64,000 nt of DNA from Phocoena phocoena (GCF_963924675.1 NC_089231.1:70545691-70609690); one strand, 5' to 3'; positions 47,739 through 60,228 are shown, numbered from the stretch's first letter. Made by a program: numbers and translations. Notes: generated by a model from the sequence alone, not told the origin.

Positions 47739-48586
47739 GGGGTTGAAGGAGAAGAAGGAATCAAGGTTGATTCCAAAGTTTCTACCCTGGGTAATTGGAA
47801 GGAAAGATGGCGATTCCAACACGTGAAATGGAGAAGGCAGAAGTTTCCCACTATTTGAACCATGGGGAAAACCAAGAGAACACGACCACCGTTTCTGAAT
47901 GGCCCAAACAGAATCCAAAGGCCAGAATAGGGGGATGCAGTTGACACTTTTTATATCATAAGAGAAATTTCCAAAATTCCAGTTTGTCTAATGATTTTCT
48001 GAATCTATTTTTAAAATTAATTGAATATCTTCTTTAGGAGTTTAAAAGAAAATCTCATCTTCTGGTATGCCAATCTGACAAAGGTTAAAGAAAGGCATCA
48101 TCTTTCGTTTCACATTACCACCTTACAGACTGGATTTAAAAAATAGATACATAATCATCTGAGTCGCAAGGCTCTTTTTTAGCTCAGAGAGTAGGAGGTA
48201 GATTGGCATGCAAGAGGTTCATTTAGCAAGTATGTTCCGAGTTATGTTGCCACACTGTCCTGTCAAGATTTAAATGCTGAGAACAGCAAACAGGCTTGCC
48301 GTCCATAACAAAGTCATGTCTCAAGTCAGGAGCCCATGGATCACTGAATCTGCTTCACCCAATATCTCCCTGGGACCGATTTTTAAAAGGATAGAATCAA
48401 GATAGGATGTCGGGATCTAGAAATTATGTCAAGCCATTCTTATTATCATTCTTCTTCCGTTGTCTTCTTTGCCAAGTTGTGCCATTGTTTCTCTTTCGAA
48501 TCAGGTCTTAGAAAAATATATTGCAGGGACAGTTTTGGACATCTTGACTTGAAATTTCCAGCAGCTCTTTCGGTAAGTGCTTTTCT

Positions 48587-48600
48587 GTTTCCATGGCAAC
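48587..48600. promoter_or_regulatory. RFX X-box motif, intergenic
   Basis: GTTTCCATGGCAAC is an almost perfect palindromic X-box. It lies in apparently unique sequence (about 48400-48800) among repeats. Confidence 0.5.
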
Positions 48601-49056
48601 CAGCAACGTTTTGAAGAGGCGGTGACAGGTTCAGCACAAACCAGCTACCATGGGGAGTGTGTGTCAGTATGTCAGCTAAAGTCAGTGGCAAAATTACCAC
48701 CTTCTGGGGCTTTCTCTGACATGGCCAACTTGACCTTCTAAAGAAAGAGAAACAGAATGATGATGACAAAGTCATTTCCGCCCCCCAGAATTTCGGGTCT
48801 GTATTCTGTTCCTCTCTCCATCACCAAGTCATTCCGCACTCCCACTCTGAAGCCACCAGCAGAGCAGATGTGGTGACTGCTGTCTGCGAAACCTGTGTGA
48901 TCACTGGGCTAGAGAGAGGAGATAGCTCTGGTAAGGTAGGTGACTTGCCTATTGGCTGACATTTCCTGCCTTGTGGAATTCATTCCCAAGAACCCTAATG
49001 TGTCTTGCTAGGAAATTTCAGATTGGGTTCATTGCTTTAAGAATTCATGGTTTTTA

Positions 49057-50960
49057 TCACATCAAAAAAATAAAATACTTAGGGATAAACCTTACCAAGG
49101 AGGTGAAAGACTTATTGCTAAGAACTATAAAACATTAACAAAGGAAACCGAAGATGATTCAAAGAAATGGAAAGGAATCCCATGCTCTTGGATTGGAAGA
49201 ATTAATATTGTTTAAATGGCCATACTACCCAAAGCAATCTACAGATTTAATGCAGTACCTATCAAAATACCCAGGACATTTTTCACAGAACTAGAACAAA
49301 TAATCCTAAAATTTATATGGAACCATAAAAGACCCAGAATTGCCACAGCAATCCTGAGGAAAAAGAAGAAAAGAGGAGGCATAACCCTCCCAGACTTCAG
49401 ACAATACTACAAAGCGACAGTCATCGAAATGTGTGGTACTGGCACAAAAACAGACATATGGATCAATGGAACAGAATAGAAAGCCCAAAAATAAACTCAC
49501 ACACCTATGGACAATTAATCTTCGACAAGGGAGGCAAGAATATACAATGGGGAAAAGACAGTCTCTTCAGCAAATGGTGTTGAGAAATTTGGACAGCCGC
49601 ATGTAAATCAATGAAATTAGAACACACCCTCTCACCATACACAAAAATAAACTCAAAATGCCTTAAAGACTTAAATATAAGACAAGACACCATAAAACTC
49701 TTAGAAGAGGACATAAGCAAAACATTCTCTGACATAAATCATACCAATGTTTTCTTTGGTCAGTCTCCTAAGGCAATAGAAATAAAAGTAAAAATAAACA
49801 AATGGGACCTAATCAAACTTATAAGCTTTTGCACAGCAAAGGAAACCATAAACAAAATGAAAAGACAACCTACGAACTGGGAGAAAATATTTGCAAATGA
49901 TGTGACCGACAAGGGCTTAATTCTCAAAATATACAAACAGCTCCTACAATTCAATAACAAAAACAAACAACTCGATCGAAAAATGGGCAGAAGACGTAAA
50001 TAGACGTTCCTCCAAAGACGACCTACAGATGGCCAACAGGCACATGAAACGATGCTCATCACCGCTAATTATTAGAGAAATGCAAATCAAAACTACAATG
50101 AGGTACCACCTCACACCGGTCAGAATGACCATCATTAAAACATCTACAAATAATAAATGCTGGAGGCGGTGTGGAGCAAAGGAAATCCTCCTACACTGTT
50201 GGTGGGAATGTAAATTGGTGCAGCCATTATAGAAAACAGTATGGAGGTTCCTCAAAAAAACTAAAAATAGAGTTGCCATATGATCCAGCAATCATATGAT
50301 CCAGAAATCATATAACTCCTGGGCATATACCCCAGGAGTATAAATTATAGACAAAACTATAATTCAAAAAGATACACGCACCCCAATGTTCACAGCAGCA
50401 CTATTTACAATAGCCAAGACATGGAAACAACCTAAATGTCCATAGACGAATGGATAAAGAAGATGTGGTACCTATATACAATGGAATATTACTCAGCCAT
50501 TAAAACGAATGAAATAATGCCATTTGCAGCAACGTGAATGGACCTAGAGATGATCATATGAAGTGAAGTAGTCAGAAAGAGAAAAACAGATACCATATGA
50601 CATCACTTATACGTGGAATCTAAAATACAACACAAATGAACATCTACAAAACAAAAACAGACTCACAAGACTTGCGAGTCTTGTGAGTCTGTTTTTGTGA
50701 GAGTTGTGAGAGTTGCCAACTTGTGAGAGTTGCCAAAGGGGAGGGGGTTGAGGAGGGAAGGTTTGGCAGTTTGGGGTTAGCAGATGCAAACTATTATATA
50801 TAGGATGGATAAACAACAAGGTCCTACTGTATAGCACAGGGAACTATATTCAATACCCTACGATAAACCATAATGGAAGATAATATATATATATATATAT
50901 GTATAACTGAGTCACTTTGCTGTACAGCAGAAATTAAACACAACATTGTAAATTTTAAAA
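49057..50960 (+). mobile_element. 5'-truncated L1 with TSD
   Basis: About 1.9 kb of L1: the C-terminal part of ORF2 with several frame breaks (e.g. peptides [12 protein letters not shown] and [14 protein letters not shown]), then 3' UTR to acattgtaaattttaaa. It is flanked by AATTCATGRTTTTTA (49042-49056 and 50961-50975, one mismatch). It holds two unusual hairpins, described in the findings. Not a functional gene. Confidence 0.93.
50651..50698. repeat. perfect inverted repeat, 22-base arms, 4-base loop
   Basis: Arms 50651-50672 and 50677-50698 are exact reverse complements around tgcg. It is followed by tandem copies of ttgtgagagttgccaa to about 50738. Confidence 0.97.
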
Positions 50961-51603
50961 AATTCATGATTTTTACATAGTTGCATGTAGCAGAGAGAGA
51001 GGGGCATACATTTCTCACAGACCCTGAGATTCTGCTGGATTTGGGGAGACATTCCTTGTAGGTGTGTGACCCACCTGTAAAAGTCCAATTACATGTGGGC
51101 TAGGTATGGGGCACTGTCAGCAGGAGAGCTGGTGACCTCCCTCTCCAGCTTCCTAAGGAGCTGGGTGTGGCGTGTGTTTAAAAAAAAAAGAAATCCTCAA
51201 TGAGATTCAACAAACACCTTGCCACTCTCACAAATGCAAAAGGAGAAACTGTTACATTTATTTTGCTCTAGATTTTATCAGCCTTGGCCACAGAAGAAAG
51301 ACCTCTGTTTGCCTTGTCAGATATGCTCAACTTAGAATCTGCAGGAGATGCCACGTATCCTCAAGGCTCTTACCATTTCTCTGTGCTTGTGTTCCTTGTC
51401 CTGCAGGCTTTCTCTGGAGCGCCCCAGCTATTGGCACAGGTGACAGGCCAGTGTGTGAGGGAATTAACAAACTCTGAGAGCAGCCACCATCCAACTGAAG
51501 GGAGATACGGGACAATTATCTCTGCTCTCTCGCCGCTTGGAATGGGGAAGTTAGGGTTTGTGCCTACACTGGCTCCAAGGGTTCCCAGGTGGAAGAGAAT
51601 TTC

Positions 51604-51955
51604 TTTTTTTATAAATTTATTTATTTATTTATTTTTGGCTGCGTTGGGTCTTCGTTGCTGCACGGCTTTCTCTAGCTGTGGCGAGCAGGGGCTCCTCTTC
51701 GTTGCGGTGAGTGAGCTTCTCATTGCGGTGGCTTCTCTTGTTGCGGAGCACGGTCTCCAGGTGCACGGGCTTCAGTAGTTGTGGCGCGCGGGCTCAGTAG
51801 TTGTGGCTCGCGGGCTCTAGAGCGCAGGCTCAGTAGTTGTGGCGCACGGGCTTAGTTGCTCCGTGGCATGTGGGATCTTCCCAGACCAGGGCTCAAACCC
51901 GTGTCTTCTGCACTGGCAGGCGGATTCTTATCCACTGCGCCACCAGGGAAGTCCC
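51604..51955 (-). mobile_element. CHR-1-type SINE, long form, with TSD
   Basis: Minus-strand SINE with tail ataaatttatttatttattt and head ccaccagggaagtccc. A 9-base duplication GAGAATTTC is at 51595-51603 and 51956-51964. The body contains several agtagttgtgg repeats. Confidence 0.92.
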
Positions 51956-52084
51956 GAGAATTTCATTAAGCAAGTAATGCACTTATTCACTGCACCTTTT
52001 ACTGACTGCCTCTCTTCTCCTGACTCATTTCCCTACTGACCTGTGGATAGTTCCTGGGAGGGCTTTTTATACATTTAATTTTAT

Positions 52085-52800
52085 TTTCCCACCAATTTTT
52101 AAAAATGAGGTGAAATTCACATCCTAACATAAAATTAACCATTTTAAAGTGAGCGATTCCCTGGCATTTAGTACATTCACAAAGTTGTGCAACCCCATCT
52201 CTATCTGATTCCAAATCATTTTCAGCAGTGCAAAAGCAAGCCTCACACCTATTAGCTGTTACTCCCCCCCCCCACCCCCTCCTCAGCCCCTGGCAACCAC
52301 CAATCTGCATTCTGTTTCTATGTATTTACCTACTCCGGATATTTCACACAAATGAAATTGTATAATATGTGACTTTTTGAGTCTGGCTTCTTTCACTTAG
52401 CATAATACTTTCAAGGTTGATTCACATTGTAGGATGTGTCGGTACTTCATTCCTTTTTAAGGTGAATAATATTGTATTGTATAGATGCACCAATTTTGTT
52501 TATTCATTTGTCTGTTAATAGGTATTTGGGTTGTTTCCACCTTTTAAGCTATTGTAAATAGTGCTGCTATGAACATCCATGTACAAGAACTGGTTTGAGT
52601 CCCTGGTTTCAATTCATTTGGGTCTATACTACCTAGAAGTGCAACTGCTGCATCTTATAATTCAATGTTCAACTTTTTGAAGAACCGCCCAACTATCTCC
52701 ACGGTGGTTATACTGGGGTTCAATTTCCCCACATCCTCGCCACCACTTACTATTTTCTGTTTAAAATTATGCCTATCCTAGAGGGTGTGAAATACCTCAT
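52085..52800 (-). mobile_element. L1M-type fragment, minus orientation
   Basis: Contains gaggtgaaattcacatccta, ggcttctttcacttagcata, and gtgctgctatgaacatcca, the reverse of an older L1 end. Confidence 0.8.
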
Positions 52801-53027
52801 TAAATACCTTTTCCGTGTGCTCGTTCCGAAACACATGGAAAAGTTTAAAAAAAGAACACAAAGCACAGAACACCTGTGTACCCTCCGCTTAGCTTCAACA
52901 ATTTGGATTTGCCGGAGTAGTTTCTGGTGGTGTCATTTAACCCGTTCGTCCATCTTCTGTATTTTCTGTAAACTGGGAGTTTTGTCTAAAAGCCTGAAGA
53001 GGTTCAGGTGAAACATCTCAACTTAAC

Positions 53028-53232
53028 TTTTTTTTTTTTTGCGGTATGCGGGCCTCTCACTGTTGTGGCCTCTCCCGTTGCGGAGCACAGGCTCCGGACG
53101 CGCAGGCTCAGTGGCCACGGCTCACGGGCCCAGCCGCTCCGCGGCATGTGGGATCTTCCCAGACCGGGGCACGAACCAGTGTCCCCTGCATCGGCAGGCG
53201 GACTCGCAACCACTGCGCCACCAGGGAAGCCG
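53028..53232 (-). mobile_element. CHR-type SINE, young, with TSD
   Basis: T run then gcggtatgcgggcctctcac, ending ccaccagggaagccg. The duplication TCAACTTAAC is at 53018-53027 and 53233-53242. Confidence 0.93.
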
Positions 53233-54194
53233 TCAACTTAACATTTTAAATAATAATAGCAGACAATAGTACTAGGCGCGTAGTAGGGGCCCACTGTTCC
53301 ACGCACATATTCTTACCAAATCTCAACATGACTCTGGGTAGAGGAGGCAGCAGTTGTTTCTACCTTCCTGGAATCCACAGCTGTCTCTTCTGGCCGCAAC
53401 ACTTTGATTTTCTTCTCAGAAACCACCATTCCTCCTTCGGTCCTCCGGCTAGAAGTTGCTGACCGCAACCTCTAACACCAGAGGTGCTCCTGCCTAAGGC
53501 GTAGCAACCAGAGTTGCAGTGATTGGCCAACGAGAGGCACGTGATCCACTTGGGCCAATGAGAGCCAGCCTTTGTGCTACCGCAGTTCATGGAATAGAAG
53601 GCTATGTCTTTGACTGTAGGACTCACTGTAGAGAGAGTACTGCCAAGTAGTTAGGAAAGGGCACCATTTGTCAGATACAGCCTGATTTTAGAAATGTTCA
53701 AACGTGAAAAGGAAAAATGTCTTACATTGCTGGCCATCTTGCCCTCCCTGGAGGAGAACCTGTCTGAAGAGTGGAGAGGTGTTTCCTGGGGAGAGTTGCT
53801 TAACTCTCCACGCACTCTTTCCTCTTTTCTAGTGACCTAGGGACAAGCATTGGGAGGCTGCTGGCTGAAGCTCTGGATGCTCAGGAAACCGACCCAGTCT
53901 CCCCCAACACTTGCAGAAAATGCCCTCTACTCACTCATCTTTCCTGACGACCAGGGTCCTTTGGGTCCCCAAATTTACAGAGACTTCATGGATTCCACTG
54001 AGTGGGGGAGTGGGGGGTGAGCGGGGGGAGGCAGCAGTAGAAGCAGCTACACAGCCCACAGACGCGAGTCTGTGATGGACAAGACATTCCCGTGGGGACT
54101 ACAGTGGTGGTCAGGGCACTGGTAGGGAGGGCCCAGAAACCACCCTCCCCCAAAGATCTCCAGGCACTGGGCTCAGAAACCGGACTGTTTGAAG

Positions 54195-54375
54195 GGTGAT
54201 CACTTAGCTGTGTGACACTGGGCAAGTTACCCAGCCTCTCTGAGCCTCAACTTCCTTACCTATACTGGCTTGTCATTTACAAGGTTGCTGGCAGGCTTAA
54301 ATGAGAACATCTCTACAGAGCTTATCACAGCGCCAGGCACATTGTGAGTGCTTACCACTTGTTAGCTGTCGCTCT
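54195..54375 (+). repeat. MIR SINE relic
   Basis: Plus MIR: gctgtgtgacactgggcaag, cccagcctctctgagcctca, ttatcacagcgccaggcaca. The stretch 53243-54190 before it shows nothing recognisable. Confidence 0.8.
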
Positions 54376-54980
54376 GCCCAAGGTTATCCAGACCTTATGT
54401 GTCTGGCCAGCCTTGAACCTAGGGATGTCTAGCTCTCCGGCTGTGTTCTTAACACCTCCCCAGGATCCTTTCACAGCCTAGATCTCCTCCCCTTTTCCCC
54501 ACTCTTGTCACTCTCTTAAACTCACAGCTAAATTGTGACAAAAGAGGGATTTGTGGCAAATGGCTCAGCAGGATTTAGAAGCAACAACTGCTGGGCACAT
54601 CTGCTACACACGTTGACAGACTCCAGAGAACAAAGCTGTGACCACCTCAGCTCACCTCCGGAGTCTACAGTGGGGGTGGGAAGGGAGGAGCTGGAAGACT
54701 GGGTGTGGGGCAACACCCATGGGGACCTCCAGGGGCCTCCCAGACCCTCCAGTTGTGTGTCTTTCAAAATCACAAAGCTTAGGAATGAGTTGTGTGTATG
54801 TGCTCTTTTTGTTGGAATCTCAAAAGTCAAAAGGTATTTTTAACAGAGGTGGACACCGGAGAAATTCAGCGATGGCTGTGTAAGGCAGGTTTCCGGGCAG
54901 CCCAAGATGCGTGCAGCCTGACAATCCGGTCCCTGGGAGACGGAGCTGGTGCCGGGATGATGTGGGTACGGGGGCGGGGT

Positions 54981-55355
54981 ACAGACAGAGACCAAGAGAG
55001 AAACAGAGGGAGGAACAGAGAGATAGATACAGAGGGAAACAGAGACACAGAGAAGCAGAGAGGGAGAGAGACAATAAGAGACAGAAGCACACAGAGAAAG
55101 GCAGAGAGAGAAACAGAAAGAGACAGAGATACAAAGAGAGAAAGAATCAGAAGGAGAGAGAGAGGGGACAGAAAGAAGGAGAAAAGAGGACATTTGTTAA
55201 TTTAAAGAGAAAAGAAAAGAGAGAGGCAAGAAAGCGGAGAGAAAGAGCGGAGGCAGGGAGAACTTGAGGCGAGAAAGAGACAAAGATTAAAGGGAAAAAG
55301 GAAACAGATGAGAGAAAGGCTGAGGGGAGCAGAGAAAGGAGGTGGGAGGGGGCGG
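54981..55355. repeat. GA-rich low-complexity tract
   Basis: About 370 bases are almost all purine on the plus strand, with imperfect gagacagagagaaacaga-like units. It gives long open frames of charged residues that are not genes. Confidence 0.9.
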
Positions 55356-55904
55356 GAGGGATCTGATTAGCCAGTGAGGACCTTTCCCCATTTCTGTCTC
55401 CTGTATTTTTCCTCTGGCAGGTGGAGCGCCAAATTAGCAATAATCTCATGCCTGTGGAAGCCCTGAACCCCAGCCCAGTATCCAGGCTATGTTAGAGGTT
55501 TATGGATCTGATTCTGTCCTAGCTTTTTTCCCCACCAGTTTCTGCCCCAAAGTAGACACTTCTCCTAGGCACTCAATGCTTGTTCATAGGACACTACTTT
55601 GGAAAGACCCTGGGAGCTACCGACAGCCTGGAACCGGGCACATAATTTTCAAAATGCAAACATGGGGCCTCTTGTTCAAAAATTATCAAGACCTTGACAG
55701 CCGATCATTAAACCAAGCATGGGGCTCTTCCAAGGGCAGGGCACCTACTCCCCTCACTTAGATGCGAGTGAGTGGAAGAGCGAGGACCCCAGGGCCTCTG
55801 GGAATGGCAAGAGGCAATGGCTCTACCTTGGGTTTCTCTGTTAACTTCATTCATTCATTCATTCAACAGATATTTAAGACTGCTAGCCTGTAGCTACAGT
55901 CTTA

Positions 55905-56075
55905 AATATGACAAAACCCTCCATTCCTCAAGTACTTTTCTGGGCTAAGCATTTTCTGTGTATTATCTCATTTCATTCTCATTAATAACTAGACAGCATG
56001 GCTGTTATTATCACCAGTCCCATTTTACAGATGAGGAAACTGAGGCCACTGGCTTAAGTCCCAGAGCCCTCATTC
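55905..56075 (-). repeat. MIR SINE relic
   Basis: Reverse MIR: cattttacagatgaggaaac followed by tgaggccactggctt. A (ATTC)n run lies just before it (55847-55866). The next 56080-57100 shows nothing recognisable. Confidence 0.75.
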
Positions 56076-57109
56076 TTTACTCTCAGGCCTGTCTGTCTCT
56101 ATTGCTCTTCTGAAAGGAACAGGAGACAGAAAGTGAGGCTCAGTAGAAAGGAGCATCTGCTTCATGATTTCTGGTGAGCAGGGAAATTAGAGGGATGAAT
56201 ATGGGAGTAGACTTTAAATAGGAGGAAGGCTCTTCCACATAAATGTAGGAGTTTTCACATACTGGGGTATGGGCAGAATTGGCAGGAAGCAACAAATCAC
56301 GGCCCCAAAAGCACAGCCTGCCTGTGCCCTTGGGACACGGGAATGAGCAGAGTTCAGAAATTCAGCATCTGATGTGTAGTGAAAGCATCCGGTGCAAGGA
56401 ATTACGGTTTTGTAAGTTTGGTTTGTTTCTCTGAAGTCGCTAACACACCGTGTCAGTTTGCCCTGCAGTGCGTACCACTTGATGGATGTGTCACGTCCTC
56501 CGGAACGGGGGTTCTTAGCCTGGGGGTGGGAGTGAGCTCTGATTCTCCTGCATCTGGATGCAGCTTTCCTGGTGGGCGCTCTCCAGAAGCAGACCCTGAG
56601 TTAAGATGCCACTAAAAGTGGTTGTTTGGGAGGTGATACCAGGAAGCACCAAAGGACAGTGGGTAAGTAACCCTCAGAAGGGAAGGAAGACCATAAAAAT
56701 GTCTTATTATTGTTATTGAGCACTGGGAACTCTGGGGACAGCATAGAACATACCTCACAGTTGTTCCTCCCAAGGGAAGTAAGAGCTGGGATAGTAATCC
56801 CTCAACTCCATCCCTCATTGGCTGAGAACTGCTCCCAGGTATATCCCTCTAGTGCGTCCAGATGCCCTGTAAGCCACGTAGAGTATTTAATTCTTACCTG
56901 TGGGTCTTGACGTTCGGTATACAAGTTATTACTAAATATAGAATTGTCGGTACACTACACAAATATTACAAATTTTCAGATGTAGATAGATGCTTTGTGA
57001 ATATGACTGCAGGTGTGTGTTCGGGGGGAGAGGCACCTACACAAGACATATTTTCTCAATTACCCGACATACAAATAATAGTCCATTAGTAATACACCTC
57101 TTAGTTTCA

Positions 57110-57485
57110 AGGAACAGAAACCCAACTCAAATTGGCTTTATCCCAAAGAGAAGTTTTGGTTCATATGATTGCAAAGGCAAGAGGAAGTGGGTCTGACTTT
57201 CAGTCCAGTTGGATCCAAGAGCCTCAGCAACGTCATCAGGAATCTCTTTTTTTCCATTTCTGGGATTTGTTTTTCTTGGTCTTTTTTTCATTTACAGCCA
57301 GGCTTGTCCCATGTGACAGCAAGATGGCTGCCGGCAGGTCCTGTCATCCCTCCAGCAGCCTGGCAACTCCCACACAAAGAGTGAGCCTGTTTCCCATTGG
57401 CCCAGATTGGGTCACGTGACCATCTCTGAGCTAATTCTGGAATCTCTGATTGGCCAGACTGTGGCCACGTGCTAAGAGTCAGGCG
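57110..57485 (+). repeat. old interspersed repeat, family not named
   Basis: Starts cccaactcaaattggcttta and contains agcaagatggctgccggcag (a YY1-like core) and cccattggcccagattgggt, cacgtgaccatctctgagct. Same family as the copy at 18.2 kb. Confidence 0.5.
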
Positions 57486-57830
57486 GTAGGGTGGCTCCAC
57501 CCAAGCACGTGGACTGAGATCCCCTCTCTCTCGTGGTTCCCCAAAGTAAAATGGAGGAGCTATTACTAAAGGAAGGGAGCCCAGATTTCCATTACAACCA
57601 GCATGTGGCGTGCCCGCCACGAAAAAGGGACCTTCCTTTTGGAAAATGTTGGGATGTAGACCAAAATATACCAGGGTCTTCCTAAAGAGACATACGGTTG
57701 GTTGCCATGATTTGGGGATAAAAGCATGGTTCTTGCAACATAATTTGATGAAATCATTTTGATTATATAAACCGCTCAGAGAATCCTCCAGTAGAAAATA
57801 GTTGAAATTCAGGAAGGAGGGACTCTGGGG

Positions 57831-57850
57831 TGTGTGTGTGTGTGTGTGTG
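57831..57850. repeat. (TG)10 microsatellite
   Basis: Perfect dinucleotide run. Confidence 0.9.
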
Positions 57851-58139
57851 GCAGGGGTGGGAACTGAGGCAGAGTGGGTAAATATCCACGGTAGAGAAGA
57901 GGTCCAGGTAGAAGAGCCTCCCTGCAGGTGGGATCCCGCAGTACCGTGGGTTGGAGCCCGACTTATATAAGAAAAGCGGGATTCTGGAACTGCTGGCAAA
58001 GCCTTTCAGATAAATAAGCACAATGGTTCCCTACTGATTGTCCTTGGCATTCTTTTTAGCTTTTGAAACAACACATTCTGCTGCAGTAAACAACCTTGTA
58101 CAAGCATCCTCTCCCCGGTGCCTTGTATTTCTGTGGGAT

Positions 58140-58500
58140 AAGTGGAATAAATTATGATGCCGCACCCCATGGGCTATAACTCAGCTTTAAAAGAATAAGC
58201 TGGAGCTTTGTGCAATGACCTGGTGAGATGTCCGGGATAGATATGTCCCCTCTCTCTCTCTCAATAAAAAAAAAAGCAAGGTGCAGAATTTTTTCTTTTT
58301 TTGAGGAAAACTAAAAACTTTTGTGTTTTTCTGAGCAAGGGGAACGTTGTGGAAGGACGCCCATCAAACAATGAATATTAGTATTTTAAGGACGTGGGAC
58401 TAGAGGGCTTGAAAAGGTGATTAGCTTGCTTACTAGTCCAGTGGGCTATTTTTATACACGTGTATATTTCACACGCAATCAAACAAAAATGTAAAGAGGA
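58140..58500 (+). mobile_element. old L1M-type 3' fragment
   Basis: Degenerate match to the L1 3' end: gtggaataaattatgatgcc, actcagctttaaaagaataa, aagcaaggtgcagaa. It is interrupted by a TC run and A10. Confidence 0.45.
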
Positions 58501-58673
58501 AGCCTGCCTTCTAAGAAGGTTGAAGATTGGCCTGCAGGTTGGGGCTTAGGGAAAATTGAAAAGGCATAATATTGCTTTTATAGAAGAGGGAGGTAGGGTT
58601 GGTAGATAAAATGCCCAGTTAAATTTGGATTTCACATAAAGGACAAATAAATTTTAGCATAAGTATATCCCAA

Positions 58674-58770
58674 ACATTGCACTCTCCCACTGGCCCAGCT
58701 TGGGTCATGTGACCACCTCTGAACTAATCATGGAACCTCTGATTGGCCAGAGGGTAGTCAGGTGCCCATA
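58674..58770 (+). repeat. fragment of the same unnamed repeat as at 57.1 kb
   Basis: cactggcccagcttgggtca, tgtgaccacctctgaactaa and tctgattggccagagggtag closely follow 57398-57465. Confidence 0.6.
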
Positions 58771-59380
58771 AGGTCAGAATTTATACTACAGATTTACACA
58801 TATTTTTCAAAATCTGATTTTCAAATTTAACTGGGTGTCCTATAGTTTTATTTTCTAAATTTGGCAACCCTGTGTGGAAAGAAGTAAGCTGTCTGGGTAG
58901 GGGGTGTGGGTAGTGAGCAGGGGGCCCCAGCTCTGTAAGTGGAAGAGCACTGAAGTTTGGAGAGGGAGAGAGATTACAACAGGAGCCCAGGAATGTGAGA
59001 CTCTTGAGGACAGAACTGGGGAAAGAGAATTTTAAGGAAGTTTCCTTGGGTGATGTGCCTCTCACTCAGTTCCCTTGAGGGACCATCAGTAAAAATTCGA
59101 TTCTTTTAAGTCTTCTGTGGACTTAGAGTGGTTGAGGCCTACACTGTGTGAGCCCCTGGTCCAAGGTGAGCCCATTTTTTAACCATAACACCTTCTGCCT
59201 GGATCTATTTCATGGGCAAGGAGGAAGTACCAACGATGTTCGTTTCTCTTTCTCTGTCAGGAGTCAAGGGCAGTCCACTCATCCTCCAAACTGAAAACTG
59301 TTGTATCAGAAACAGTCCATTTCATCAGATGACTTTGTCCAAAGGGAATAACCCTTGTGAGGCAGTGAAGTGTGGCTGAG

Positions 59381-59397
59381 GCTGCCATCTGGTGGTT
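59381..59397 (-). promoter_or_regulatory. CTCF-like motif, minus orientation
   Basis: The minus strand reads AACCACCAGATGGCAGC, a full match to the CTCF core pattern CCACCAGATGGCAGC. It is in non-repeat-looking sequence. Confidence 0.6.
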
Positions 59398-60191
59398 GAA
59401 AGGGACTCAGACGCTGGCAACCTTGGCCATACTTTGCTTGGGCTTCCCTGTTGATATTCATTTCTTCACAAATATTTAAGAATGCCTATATGTGCCAGGC
59501 AACCATGTTGCAACAGTAGTATTAATAGCATTGTTTTAAAATGGGAATTTTTTAGTTGAGTGCAAATAAAAACTTCTACTGGAAATGTAAGGAAATAAAA
59601 AGTAGGTATTTAAAACTTGTAAGCCATAAAATTCATGTCGAAATTATTTTTTTCTATCCTACGTCATCTTTTAGGGTAGAGGGTTAGTAAATCTTGGACA
59701 GAGTTATAACATGGAGAGAGAAAGAGTGGGGAGCAGAGGGAGGGCGAGAAACTTGGAATGGGAGGTTGGTGGGGGCACAAGAGCTGAAAAGTTGATAGAA
59801 CTTTCCAGAAAGTGGCATTCATACCTTATCTTTGCTTTCAGATTCCACTTTGGTGAAATATTTCCTCTGTTTATACTGTTGCAGAACATACAGAACCATC
59901 ACCTGTATTTATGGAGCTGGTTTCATGCGTTATTATGCTTTACACTTGGGACAGGTAGGTTGATGTTGGTGCCATCAGCAGGCCAGGGTTTTCTATCCAC
60001 TTAGTGTCCATTCTTAGTTGCTTGCTTTTGTCCTCACGCTGGACTCTTCCATTGCGAGATGAACACTCAAGTCCTGAAGTATCGTGACTGGGTTCAGAAA
60101 GGAGAAAAGGGGGCTGGTGCTGTAGCAGCTGTGTCTGGCCCCTTTAATCAGGAAAGCAAACACTTTTTTAGCACAACCCTCACTCTCCACC

Positions 60192-60192
<1 letters not shown>

Positions 60193-60227
<35 letters not shown>
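60193..60227. repeat. (AC)n microsatellite, about 17 units
   Basis: Uninterrupted dinucleotide run; likely variable. 58770-60190 shows no gene. Confidence 0.95.

Positions 60228-60228
<1 letters not shown>

Larger units (their letters stand above)
47130..47850 (+). mobile_element. old LINE relic interrupted by an LTR
   Basis: The LINE sequence (ggaggctcttcaattgtctt ... ggtagtggtgatggagagga) stops near 47275 and resumes near 47745 with tcaaggttgattccaaagtt and gggtaattggaaggaaagat, so the LTR between them was inserted later. Confidence 0.5.

Noticed and set aside
49216..50232. Open frames with reverse-transcriptase-like peptides
   Set aside because: They are broken pieces of L1 ORF2 in a 5'-truncated insertion, not a gene.
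54792..55205. 137-codon Arg/Glu-rich open frame
   Set aside because: It is a by-product of the GA-rich tract.
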